From NCBI GenBank assembly GCA_902767235.1, contig CACXGR010000001.1:1-9027 (forward strand): DNA of 9,027 nucleotides. The letters run 5' to 3'. The position numbers were made by a program, and so were the translations under genes. This document shows positions 1 to 6,211 of the stretch, piece after piece. This DNA comes from an uncultured Lachnospiraceae bacterium. Lineage in GTDB: Bacteria; Bacillota; Clostridia; Lachnospirales; Lachnospiraceae. The stretch's first letter is position 1. Each line of letters begins with the position of its first letter. The notes beneath the pieces are model-generated. The model was not told the DNA's origin. It saw nothing but the letters and a program-made list of their open reading frames with translations, and made no database searches.

Positions 1-17
1 GTTAGGAGGTGTTTAAG

Positions 18-203
18 ATGGCGAAATGTGATATCTGCGGCAAGGGCGCTCATTTCGGAAATAACGTCAGCCATTCTCATAGAAGATCTAACAGAATCTG
101 GAATTCCAACATCCAGAAGGTTGCTGTGAGCGTAAACGGCGCGAAAAAGAGAATGCATGTCTGCACCAGCTGCCTTAGATCCGGCAAGGTCGAGCGCGGT
201 TGA
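18..203 (+). CDS. rpmB: 50S ribosomal protein L28, zinc-type (C+)
   Basis: This is the small L28 protein of the large ribosomal subunit, 61 residues, a normal length. It opens MAKCDICGKG and carries two CxxC pairs, C4/C7 and C49/C52 (HVCTSC), the four-cysteine zinc knuckle of the C+ form of L28; basic residues for rRNA contact lie between them (HSHRRSNR). The start is the ATG at 18, because AGGAGGTG at 4-11 sits at ideal spacing; the in-frame GTG at 9 lies inside that ribosome site and is rejected. The gene stands alone here and ends before a hairpin at 239-280. The zinc-requiring form matters because many bacteria also keep a cysteine-free paralogue for zinc starvation; none is in this window. 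Confidence 0.97.
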   Translation: MAKCDICGKGAHFGNNVSHSHRRSNRIWNSNIQKVAVSVNGAKKRMHVCTSCLRSGKVERG

Positions 204-238
204 TCCTGACTGCGGCAGGGAAAGAATTAGGCAATTAT

Positions 239-280
239 AAAGATCACCGATGAAACAGTTCAGCGGTGATCTTTCTTTCT
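239..280 (+). terminator. Hairpin terminator after rpmB, possibly bidirectional
   Basis: AAAGATCACCG (239-249) pairs perfectly with CGGTGATCTTT (264-274). Inside, TGAA (251-254) and TTCA (259-262) extend the stem to an ACAG loop. The rightward strand continues CTTTCT, an interrupted U-rich tail. Read leftward, the same stem is followed by TATAATT, so it could also end the leftward operon that stops at 328; no better hairpin is visible between 281 and 327. Confidence 0.75.
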
Positions 281-327
281 GCCCTATTTTGGTATTCTCT
301 CTATGATTCCGGTTCCTGATCCCCTTC

Positions 328-1377
328 TCACACGCTTCTCATATACCTTTCCAGCCTTTTATACATCCAGACAAGGTCATGGGAAGGTTCCCATCCCAGG
401 GATTCGATCGCCGATATATCCAGGTTCAGATAACTGGGGGCCGGATATCTGGCTGTATCACCCGACTCATCCACTCTGACGCGGATCTTTCCCTGCGCGA
501 TCTGATCCGCCACCATCTCTCCCATCTCAAAGATCGAACAGTATGTGGACGGATTGGCCGCATTGTAGGTCTCCCCGGGTTTACCGCGCAGCAGCACCGT
601 CAGGATAGCTGTGACCGCCTGCGCCGTGTACAGATAGGGATGACGGCTCGTTCCCTTTGTGGCCAGCACGATGTCCTCGCCCTTTATGGCGCAGCGGGTC
701 ATCATTGCAAACACGCGTCTGTCATTGTAATCCACGCCGGGGCCGAAGGTCTGGGCGAGACGGATGTTCATCGCCGGCACTTTGTACTCATAGGCATAAG
801 AACTGCAGAGCAATTCGCACATTCGCTTGCTCTCCGGGTAGGAGCTCCGTGTCCTGGAGAGGTCGATCCGTCCCAGATCCTTCTCTTCCAGAGGCGCTTC
901 CGTTCTCACTTCACCGTACGCCTCCATGCTGGAAAGATACACAAACCCTTCCGCGCCGCGTGACGCCGCCTGTTCAAGAAGATTGATCGTTCCCTCTACG
1001 GAAGTCCTGATCACTTCCACGGGATGCTGTGTCATAAAAGCGCTGGCCGTGGGACAGGCGCCGTGGATCCAGTACTCGATCCGTTCGGGCAGAGGCGGCA
1101 GTTCCTCCATCGTACCTTTCAAAAAAGTGAGGCCCGGATGTCCCGCAGAGGGTCCGAAGATCCTCTCCGCCTTGGCGGTATCCCTGACAATGGCAAACAG
1201 CTCCATTCCCAGGCTGCGCTTCTCATTGACATGCAAAAGCGCAAAGATCATTGTCATTCCGATGAGACCGGTCCCCCCTGTCACCAGTACTCTCTTGTCC
1301 CGAAACCTTTCCCAAGGGATATCCGCCGCCTCGATCTCCCTCAGATCTTCCATAAAAATCTCTGAATTCGTAAGCAT
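328..1377 (-). CDS. NAD-dependent epimerase/dehydratase (extended SDR), probable polyol/sugar-nucleotide enzyme
   Basis: This 349-residue extended short-chain dehydrogenase has a Rossmann nucleotide site TGGTGLIG at residues 33-40, the LSSMEAYG strand at 148-155 with the catalytic serine, and the YPESK active-site Tyr180/Lys184. The C-terminal part (AQTFGPG, RHPYLY) is the usual substrate lid. The first 25 residues precede the Rossmann fold and look like a short helical extension. The start ATG has AGGAGA upstream at good spacing. It lies 80 nt after the cytidylyltransferase gene. From knowledge of pneumococcal capsule loci, an IspD-like cytidylyltransferase beside an NAD-dependent epimerase/dehydratase (the Mnp1/Mnp2 and Abp1/Abp2 types) makes CDP-mannitol or CDP-arabinitol. 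A similar CDP-polyol role is inferred here. A nucleotide-sugar epimerase or decarboxylase remains possible, as the substrate cannot be read from motifs. Confidence 0.9.
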   Translation of the reverse strand: MLTNSEIFMEDLREIEAADIPWERFRDKRVLVTGGTGLIGMTMIFALLHVNEKRSLGMELFAIVRDTAKAERIFGPSAGHPGLTFLKGTMEELPPLPERIEYWIHGACPTASAFMTQHPVEVIRTSVEGTINLLEQAASRGAEGFVYLSSMEAYGEVRTEAPLEEKDLGRIDLSRTRSSYPESKRMCELLCSSYAYEYKVPAMNIRLAQTFGPGVDYNDRRVFAMMTRCAIKGEDIVLATKGTSRHPYLYTAQAVTAILTVLLRGKPGETYNAANPSTYCSIFEMGEMVADQIAQGKIRVRVDESGDTARYPAPSYLNLDISAIESLGWEPSHDLVWMYKRLERYMRSV

Positions 1378-1457
1378 TACTCTCTCCTGATGTCATGACC
1401 GGAAGTGCTGTATTCGCAAAACAGACCGCCCGTTCCTGCAGAGCCCATAACGAAGGC

Positions 1458-2186
1458 TCACAGTCCGAAGATCTGTGAGTTCTCCCTTGCGTCCACCATT
1501 GCCCGGAAAATATAGTAGTCACTGGGCGTCGTGATCTTGATATTCTCCGGTTTGCCCTGTACGGTGTAGAGCTTGTAGCCGTAATGCTTCATCATGCTGG
1601 CTGAGTCGATAAAGTCCCCGGCGCCATCCGCTTCTTTTCTTGCCCTTTCGTGCACGTCCAGGATCTGCCCGAGCCGGAAACTCTGAGGCGCCCTGGCCAG
1701 CTCGCACATGGAGCGGTCAATGATCGTGCCTACTGCGCCGGTCTCATCCTTCATGGTGATGGTCTCTATGGCCGGCGTTACCGTGATCGCCGTACCGTAC
1801 TTTTCGACGCTCCTTATGTTGGCCGTGATGGTCTCCTCATCGATGAGCGGGCGGACGCCGTCATGAATGAGCACAATGTCGTCCGCGCCGTATACATCAG
1901 CCGCAGCCCGGATCCCGTTGTAGATCGACTCCTGTCCGGTCGAACCGCCGGGGACGATCTTTTGGACTTTGTGAAGGCCGTATCTGCGGACGAGGTCCCA
2001 GGTATGTTCGATCCAGCTTTCGATCATCACAACGATGATTCCGTCTATCTCGTCATGCCGCTCAAAAGCTTCCAGCGTATACACGATAATGGGCTTTCCG
2101 TGCAGTTCCAAAAACTGTTTGGGAACCGTCCGTGTGTTCATCCGCTGCCCTGTACCGCCTGCGAAAATCACTGCTGCGTTGCTCAT
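1458..2186 (-). CDS. IspD/TarI-family cytidylyltransferase (2-C-methylerythritol 4-P or polyol-phosphate type)
   Basis: This 242-residue CTP:alditol-phosphate cytidylyltransferase transfers CMP to a phosphorylated polyol and releases pyrophosphate. The family motifs are all present: the CTP loop IFAGGTGQRM (7-16), PKQF (22-25), the GGSTGQESIYNG loop (80-91), HDGVRP (108-113), APQSF (166-170) and ENIKITTPSDY (214-224). HDGVRP lies between the IspD form (HDGARP) and the TarI form (HDAVRP), so sequence alone does not settle the substrate. The neighbours, a LicD-type transferase, a sugar transferase and an NAD-dependent epimerase/dehydratase, favour a CDP-polyol for surface glycan over isoprenoid synthesis. 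Its ATG overlaps the gerW stop by four bases (ATGA), so it is probably translationally coupled. I call the family with high confidence and the glycan role with moderate confidence. Confidence 0.92.
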   Translation of the reverse strand: MSNAAVIFAGGTGQRMNTRTVPKQFLELHGKPIIVYTLEAFERHDEIDGIIVVMIESWIEHTWDLVRRYGLHKVQKIVPGGSTGQESIYNGIRAAADVYGADDIVLIHDGVRPLIDEETITANIRSVEKYGTAITVTPAIETITMKDETGAVGTIIDRSMCELARAPQSFRLGQILDVHERARKEADGAGDFIDSASMMKHYGYKLYTVQGKPENIKITTPSDYYIFRAMVDARENSQIFGL

Positions 2187-2617
2187 TTATTGACTTTTCC
2201 CTCCCTGACCGGGATATTTTCGATCTCAGGCTCGGGGAAAGCAGCCTTTACCGCATCTTCATTCGAGATCATAGGCTCTTTGCGTCCCCTGATCTTGTCA
2301 ATGACATCCGGGATCATGTCGACGAGCTTGGTGACCGCCGTCTGGTCCTTGATGCTGACGACCTTGGTCTGCCCGCCTTTGATGATCAGGATCGCAGTTG
2401 GAGTCATCTTGGCGGAAAAACCTCCTGCGCCTTCATCCTTATGGTCTGTTCCGTTGGAACCGGCGCCGCATCCGACCGACACATCGGAAAGCGGAATGAT
2501 GATCTGGTCTGCGATCCTGACCGGCGCTCCGACCACCGTCTTGGAAGTGAGAACGCCTTCCGCCCCTTCCATAAGTGACTTCACAACTGTTGAGATACTG
2601 TTCTTTTCTTCGGACAT
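2183..2617 (-). CDS. gerW: GerW family sporulation protein (YtfJ)
   Basis: This 144-residue protein is recognised as GerW/YtfJ, a forespore-made protein needed for proper spore germination in Bacillus subtilis. It opens with a short helix ending MEGAEGVLTSKTVVGAPV (16-33), then IIIPLSDVSVGCG (39-51), the glycine-rich GAGGFSAKMTP segment (63-73), AILIIKGG and a hydrophobic end TKLVDMIPDVIDKI (96-109). A charged tail of about 35 residues follows. AGAGG lies a few bases before the ATG. The preceding gene is the DUF2953 protein, its conserved partner (ytfI-ytfJ in B. subtilis), though a 157-nt gap with inverted repeats separates them. The stop overlaps the cytidylyltransferase start by ATGA. No clear sigma-F or sigma-G promoter was found in the gap. 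Confidence 0.92.
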   Translation of the reverse strand: MSEEKNSISTVVKSLMEGAEGVLTSKTVVGAPVRIADQIIIPLSDVSVGCGAGSNGTDHKDEGAGGFSAKMTPTAILIIKGGQTKVVSIKDQTAVTKLVDMIPDVIDKIRGRKEPMISNEDAVKAAFPEPEIENIPVREGKVNK

Positions 2618-2774
2618 TGTTAACCTCTTTCTCCGCTAAGCGGATCGATCATTCATTGATTCAGCCGCGTCTTCGCCGCTGAACAGAGTCTTTTAAAACA
2701 TACCGCCGTCGGCGGTCAGATAACAGATCAGGATCCTGTGACCGGGATAGAGCCCGGCAAAGCGCTCACGGCTG
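2618..2774 (-). other. Intergenic leader before gerW with several inverted repeats
   Basis: This gap holds four stem-forming repeats in 126 nt: CCGGG/CCCGG (2742-2746 and 2753-2757), ACCGCCG/CGGCGGT with a one-base centre (2702-2716), TTCAGC/GCTGAA with an inner GCG/CGC (2660-2683), and TCCGC/GCGGA (2632-2644). It also holds the palindrome CAGGATCCTG (2729-2738). The second repeat is followed on the leftward strand by ATGTTTT and could be a weak terminator or attenuator after the DUF2953 gene. The last lies just before the gerW ribosome site and could modulate translation. No confident promoter or small gene was seen. Confidence 0.4.
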
Positions 2775-3554
2775 TCAGCCGAATCTTGCCCCTGCCCGCC
2801 GGATCTTTTTGATCACCTTCCGGATATCCTTGTCAAATATCAGCGGGATCACCTGCCCTGCCGGGTAAATGAGCACGATCTTTCCCGCAATTTCAGCATT
2901 GAGATCGCAGCGGTAGCGTTCCCACTGTGTGTTCACGTCGATGCGCTTATTCAGCATGGTCATCAATATGGCGTTCAATCCCGAGATCTTTCCGTTCAGA
3001 CACGGGTCGGACAGCCCCAGTGTGCCGCGCACTTTCCATGCCTGAGGAATCACGTGCAGCACGATATTCTTCACAGCGGATATGATCTTGTCCGTCGCTC
3101 TTCTTCCGCATCTTCCGGTGATCACCCGCCAGTAATAATCTGCTTTGTCAAAGAGCCGGCCGATCCTGCCGATGACGCTCTCTGCATCCTCCTCTTTTTT
3201 CTCTTCCTCTTTTTCCTCTTTTTCAGGCTCCCCGGTGGCTTCTTCTTTTTCCTCTCCGCCTCCTCCTATGGGAAGGCTCTTTCCGAAGATACGAATGTCC
3301 AGGAGCTTCTCGCCGGGATATTGGACCAAGACTTTGAGGATCCCCCAAAACCAGGTCACCTCCGCCATGACGTCCGACTGCTCTTTCAGTACGTTCAGCG
3401 GGAATTCCTCATGGCTCTCAGGGTCGTTCACGGCCGCCCTGAGCTTATAGCGGATCGGAACGAACAGGACCAGCAGCAGAAGCAGGAGAAGAATGACCAG
3501 GACGACCAGCAGTATGATCCCGATCCATTTCAAAATTGTTAGAATAATAGTCAT
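2775..3554 (-). CDS. DUF2953 domain protein, YtfI-like, membrane-anchored
   Basis: This 259-residue protein begins with one long membrane helix (about residues 3-33, very rich in Leu/Ile/Val), followed by FVPIRYKLRA, the typical opening of the DUF2953 family. Next come a domain ending LLDIRIFGKSLP (84-95), a low-complexity Glu/Lys linker (101-124), and the conserved C-terminal half containing NKRIDVNTQWERYRCD and GKIVLIYPAGQVIPL. In B. subtilis the homologue YtfI is encoded next to YtfJ/GerW, and the same pairing here supports both calls and a sporulation-linked membrane role; the molecular function is unknown. The start follows a GAGGGG ribosome site, and only 10 nt separate it from the preceding 123-residue protein. 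The acidic/basic linker is unlike the rest of the protein and may simply be a flexible tether. Confidence 0.85.
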   Translation of the reverse strand: MTIILTILKWIGIILLVVLVILLLLLLLVLFVPIRYKLRAAVNDPESHEEFPLNVLKEQSDVMAEVTWFWGILKVLVQYPGEKLLDIRIFGKSLPIGGGGEEKEEATGEPEKEEKEEEKKEEDAESVIGRIGRLFDKADYYWRVITGRCGRRATDKIISAVKNIVLHVIPQAWKVRGTLGLSDPCLNGKISGLNAILMTMLNKRIDVNTQWERYRCDLNAEIAGKIVLIYPAGQVIPLIFDKDIRKVIKKIRRAGARFG

Positions 3555-3564
3555 CCCTGTCCCC

Positions 3565-3936
3565 TCACTCTGCCTCTGTCTCTTTCCCGTCTTTTACCAC
3601 CGGGGCCGTGCGGGTCCCGTGGGGGAAGAGGTAGGCTCTCACATCCCCGCTCCCGGTGTGTTCATAGGCTTCCTGTACCATATCTCTCACGAGTTCAACT
3701 GCCTCGATCCTTCCGGATGCGATCCCGACGATATAGGGCGGATACTTTTTGTAATATGGCTGCTGGAGATTGACGCAGTGCATGATCTCCAGCTGATTGG
3801 CGCCAGGCCCCGGCTCAGAGGGGCTCAGGGCGATCACGTAGATCGTAAACTGGCCTCTTCCGGTCATCAGATACCGTTTTACCTTTGCCGGATTCTCAAT
3901 GGATGGCCCCACATATAGATTTTTGTAAAAATACAT
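3565..3936 (-). CDS. Unrecognised conserved-looking small protein (123 aa)
   Basis: I do not recognise this family. The protein has no signal peptide or membrane helix and reads as a small soluble alpha/beta fold. The N-terminal half has alternating strands (YFYKNLYVGPSI, KRYLMTGRGQFTIYVIAL) and a Pro/Gly-rich turn SPSEPGPGANQLEI. The middle has NLQQPYYKKYPPYIVGIASG, and then come one amphipathic helix (AVELVRDMVQEAYEH) and a final strand VRAYLFPHG before a charged tail. It sits six nt after the sugar transferase stop, with GGAG nine nt before its ATG, and ten nt before the DUF2953 gene. It is therefore clearly a translated operon member. Its place between glycan and spore genes does not settle a role. 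Confidence 0.8.
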   Translation of the reverse strand: MYFYKNLYVGPSIENPAKVKRYLMTGRGQFTIYVIALSPSEPGPGANQLEIMHCVNLQQPYYKKYPPYIVGIASGRIEAVELVRDMVQEAYEHTGSGDVRAYLFPHGTRTAPVVKDGKETEAE

Positions 3937-3942
3937 ACAGGC

Positions 3943-5016
3943 TCACTCCTCTCTCTCAAGAATCCTCCGAAGTGCTCTCTGTGTATATCGGCCGCCCCGG
4001 AGTCTCCCGGCGATCTTCCTGGTATTCTTCCGGATCGTCTCGTATTCCTCAGGCGTCATCGAGCCGATCCTCTCCGGGATCTCCGAGAGGGATCCGACCG
4101 TGATGCCGCATCCGTTGTCGCGGATCAGTTTGGCCAGCGCAGCTTCTTCCCAGATAATGACAGGCATTCCGGATGCAAGGTACAGGGATACCTTGTGCGG
4201 ATTATTGATCCTGAGATATTCTCCATATGTCCCGCTGCAGGTGTCCGTCGAGCTTCCGTCCCAGACAAGTCCGAAGCTTCCTTCCATGACTTCCGGAAGA
4301 TCCGCGGGAGGGAAGGACCCCCAGTACTTCACATTTTCTTTTTCATCTGCCTCATAGCCGACCCCGTACAGGTTGAAGTCTGTGCCGGCCGGCAGGTCAT
4401 ATGCGTAGCCGGCTTTGTGAGGGACCAGCGCGCCCGCTATGACCACCGGGAGATCAAGTCCCGTCTTCGCATAGCCCGCATCGGGCGCCAGGTAATCAAA
4501 GATCCCCAGAATTTCCATCTTGGAGGCGGGAATCCCCATCGATGCAAGTTTCTTCTTCATATTCCGGTTGTGGACGATGATGCCGTCACAGCTGCGGAGG
4601 AGGCTCTCTTCCTCCAGGCGGAGCCTGATCTTCTCTTTTCCCGAAGTGTTCCCGCTGATCGCGGCGCGAAGGATCTCCAGATCGTGGATCAAAAGGATGA
4701 TCCTGGCTCCTCTCTTTCTCGCCTTTTTGACGGCGCCGGAGAGGAGGACGGAGTGATTCACGATCGGGAACTGGATGAGCAGCACATCCGCGTTTCCGAC
4801 GACAGACAGACATTTGTCCCAGATCCGGCTGAGCGCAAGGTGATACAGGGCTTTCTGCGCCATGTTCTGACTGCTCCTGTCCTTGGCGGGAACACAGATC
4901 TCAATGGCTTCAAATCCGTTCCGGTCCAGAATCGAATCCACGTCGTCTCTGGCCTTGATCCCGGCTGTCCTCTGGTATCCCTCTTCATTCCATATTTCTT
5001 TGGTATAGTATTTCAT
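3943..5016 (-). CDS. GT-B sugar transferase, Gtf3/WbbI-like (glucosyl- or galactofuranosyltransferase)
   Basis: This 357-residue glycosyltransferase belongs to the group containing streptococcal Gtf3 and the galactofuranosyltransferase WbbI. The N-terminal half shows ADVLLIQFPI (76-85), RGARIILLIHDLEILR (102-117) and CDGIIVHNRNMKKKL (143-157). The C-terminal half carries the family signature YGEYLRINNPHKVSLYLASG (264-283) followed by PVIIWEEAALAKLI and the G-x-G-x-x-V segment (302-307), the expected nucleotide-sugar pocket. There is no membrane helix, so it acts in the cytosol on a lipid- or protein-linked acceptor. AGGA precedes the ATG. The gap from licD is 56 nt. In-frame upstream there is a 15-codon frame starting at 5076 that overlaps the licD stop by ATGA but is closed by TAA at 5031-5029, so the ATG at 5016 is taken as the start. 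The donor sugar cannot be decided from sequence. Confidence 0.87.
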   Translation of the reverse strand: MKYYTKEIWNEEGYQRTAGIKARDDVDSILDRNGFEAIEICVPAKDRSSQNMAQKALYHLALSRIWDKCLSVVGNADVLLIQFPIVNHSVLLSGAVKKARKRGARIILLIHDLEILRAAISGNTSGKEKIRLRLEEESLLRSCDGIIVHNRNMKKKLASMGIPASKMEILGIFDYLAPDAGYAKTGLDLPVVIAGALVPHKAGYAYDLPAGTDFNLYGVGYEADEKENVKYWGSFPPADLPEVMEGSFGLVWDGSSTDTCSGTYGEYLRINNPHKVSLYLASGMPVIIWEEAALAKLIRDNGCGITVGSLSEIPERIGSMTPEEYETIRKNTRKIAGRLRGGRYTQRALRRILEREE

Positions 5017-5072
5017 TGCAAAATCCTGTTACTGATCGTTTTTTGCGCAGAGCGCCTGCAAGAGCTGCGTCC

Positions 5073-5897
5073 TCATTCCGCCCAGACGTCCATGCTGTGC
5101 GTCTCCCGTTTGTCCTCAGGCGGGAGCTGCATATAGTCTCCATACAGGTTCTTCAGATAGTAATCCCAGCATCCGGGCGCTGAGACCGTCATATCCTCAA
5201 AGGGCATCATGACAGGCTTCAGATAGGGCTTCTTGGGAACTCTCTCCTGAGGACCGTATCCGTTTGCGATGCCGCCCATGTAAGAACAGTCGTCTATCTT
5301 GTAGGTCTGGCAGGTATTAATGATATAATCCAGTAGTTTCTGATCATCGATCGGTCTTAAGAGCATCTTGATGAGCGGTTTGAGCGCTTTTTTGAGTGCC
5401 GTTTTTCCCTCTCCGCTCCTCGCCATCTTGAGCCGCAGCATCTTTCTGGCTGTCAGTGTCCTGCGGAAGATGTCCTCTACCTTTTTCTCGTCATCGGGAA
5501 GTCCGTCCATGGGGAAAATATCGATCCAGAGGTTTCTCTCTGTGTCATCGTCGTCATAGAGCTTCCTTATATTAGTATGGAGGTCATATATTTTGGCAAA
5601 AGGATAATTGAGATTTCCCAGTTCTCCGGCTACCAGTCTGTAGTCGCCGGATGCGCCGATCTCATCGGCGTGACTGAGCAGAGTCTCATAGTCCTCCCTG
5701 GGCATGTTGACGTCGATATCATCATCCCACGGGATAAATCCCTTGTGCCTTGCGGCGCCCAGAAGGGTCCCGCCTGCCAGATAGTAGCGGATCCCGTATT
5801 GCTCACAGATCTCCACGAACTTCTTGAATATTTCCAGTTCTCTCTGCTGGATCTCTTTCAGTCCCAGCTTCTTCATATTCGTCATGTCGTTTGTCAT
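5073..5897 (-). CDS. LicD-family phosphotransferase (phosphocholine or polyol-phosphate transfer)
   Basis: This is a LicD/fukutin-family nucleotidyltransferase-fold enzyme, which moves a phospho-alcohol from a CDP-activated donor to a sugar acceptor. The core is unmistakable: FVEICEQYGIRYYLAGGTLL, GAARHKGFIPWDDDID with the catalytic Asp triad, then MPREDY, and further on WIDIFPMDGLP. The start is uncertain. The open frame reaches a GTG at 5966, but the strong AAAGGAGG at 5985-5992 is 18 nt from it, too far. I prefer the ATG at 5897 (274 residues, a usual family length), which has GGAG 12 nt upstream and overlaps the stop of a small upstream frame by ATGA; an ATG at 5876 (MKKLGLKEIQ) is also possible. 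No CDP-choline genes (licA/licC type) are visible, whereas a CDP-polyol-type cytidylyltransferase is in the same gene string, so a polyol-phosphate donor is inferred. Confidence 0.9.
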   Translation of the reverse strand: MTNDMTNMKKLGLKEIQQRELEIFKKFVEICEQYGIRYYLAGGTLLGAARHKGFIPWDDDIDVNMPREDYETLLSHADEIGASGDYRLVAGELGNLNYPFAKIYDLHTNIRKLYDDDDTERNLWIDIFPMDGLPDDEKKVEDIFRRTLTARKMLRLKMARSGEGKTALKKALKPLIKMLLRPIDDQKLLDYIINTCQTYKIDDCSYMGGIANGYGPQERVPKKPYLKPVMMPFEDMTVSAPGCWDYYLKNLYGDYMQLPPEDKRETHSMDVWAE

Positions 5898-6049
5898 AAG
5901 TGTATCGTACTCCAAATTAAGATTCCTATAAAAGAAAGTATAATCCATATTAAAAGGGATGTCCACAGCCCAATCTCGACTCGTCCTCCTTTACAGGCTC
6001 CTGAAAAAGCCTTATTTACAGGTGTTTTTCTCGTTTTCGTGCTTGACAT
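5894..6049 (-). CDS. Possible 51-aa single-pass membrane peptide upstream of licD
   Basis: A small frame reads MSSTKTRKTP, a positively charged stretch to about residue 24, then one strong membrane helix (LWTSLLIWIILSFIGILIW, residues 28-46) and ends STIHL. Its TGA overlaps the ATG at 5897 of licD as ATGA, the same coupling seen twice more in this window. AAAGGAGG lies inside it at 5985-5992 but faces no ATG at normal spacing (only an ATT at 10 nt). The ATG at 6049 has no ribosome site and lies in the divergent rpsT -35 box. Codon use (four ATA, three TTA) differs from the neighbours. The same DNA also reads as an N-terminal extension of LicD from GTG 5966, so only one of the two is likely real. 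Confidence 0.25.
   Translation of the reverse strand: MSSTKTRKTPVNKAFSGACKGGRVEIGLWTSLLIWIILSFIGILIWSTIHL
5985..5992 (-). promoter_or_regulatory. Strong Shine-Dalgarno AAAGGAGG without a well-spaced start codon
   Basis: On the leftward strand AAAGGAGG is the best ribosome site in the licD upstream region. The LicD frame's GTG (5966) is 18 nt away. In the hydrophobic small frame only an ATT lies at 10 nt, and a TTG at 11 nt gives just seven codons. It marks where the start of licD, or of a small coupled frame, still needs deciding. A small hairpin AGGCT/AGCCT lies just upstream (about 5995-6012). Confidence 0.5.
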
Positions 6050-6071
6050 TCAAAATTCGTTCTACTATGAT
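6043..6071 (+). promoter_or_regulatory. Sigma-A promoter of rpsT
   Basis: A perfect -35 TTGACA (6043-6048) and a -10 TATGAT (6066-6071, one mismatch to TATAAT) are separated by 17 bp, the optimum. Transcription should start near 6078, giving an untranslated leader of about 134 nt before rpsT. Such strength fits a ribosomal protein gene. Confidence 0.88.
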
Positions 6072-6077
6072 ATTAGA

Positions 6078-6211
6078 GTATGTGCAGAAAGAGTTCTCGT
6101 GTCTTCTCGGGCTGCACGTTTTAGTACAAAGGAGCACTGTATGCAAGCGGCTGCACAGCGCTCGGAATCATATGATCATTATAATATGTACATTACATGG
6201 AGGTACAAACA
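6078..6211 (+). promoter_or_regulatory. Structured 5' leader of rpsT, candidate S20 autoregulatory element
   Basis: The leader contains two clear stem-loops. The first pairs ATGTGCAG (6080-6087) with CTGCACGT (6112-6119), including one G-U. The second is a longer hairpin, GAGC-A-CTGT-AT-GCA (6132-6145) with TGC-ACAG-C-GCTC (6152-6163), around an AGCGGC loop. Near the start, TGTAC (6187-6191) can pair with GTACA (6203-6207) and would hold much of the TGGAGG ribosome site in its loop. S20 is known to repress its own synthesis after transcription in Escherichia coli. Whether this leader does so is inference; I do not recognise it as a named RNA family. Confidence 0.45.

Noticed and set aside
379..963. 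A 194-codon + strand frame opposite the epimerase gene
   Set aside because: Antisense shadow; the leftward frame has the Rossmann and YxxxK motifs.
1377..1448. A 23-codon leftward frame between the cytidylyltransferase and epimerase genes, ending TAATG at the epimerase start
   Set aside because: No ribosome site, Gly/Ser-rich peptide with no recognisable feature, and short enough to arise by chance; the epimerase has its own good AGGAGA site.
1650..2639. A 329-codon + strand frame opposite the cytidylyltransferase and gerW
   Set aside because: It spans two real leftward genes and their overlap, has no family motif and reflects codon bias of the opposite strand.
2690..2790. An open stretch in the frame one base off from the DUF2953 end, reading as plausible protein (RFAGLYPGHRILICYL)
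   Set aside because: It has no start codon except one next to its stop, about 40 codons without a stop is not unusual here, and the DUF2953 protein already ends at a normal length.
5029..5076. A 15-codon frame overlapping the licD stop by ATGA and in frame with the sugar transferase
   Set aside because: Closed by TAA and without a ribosome site; could be a relic of a longer coupled start but is too short to support.
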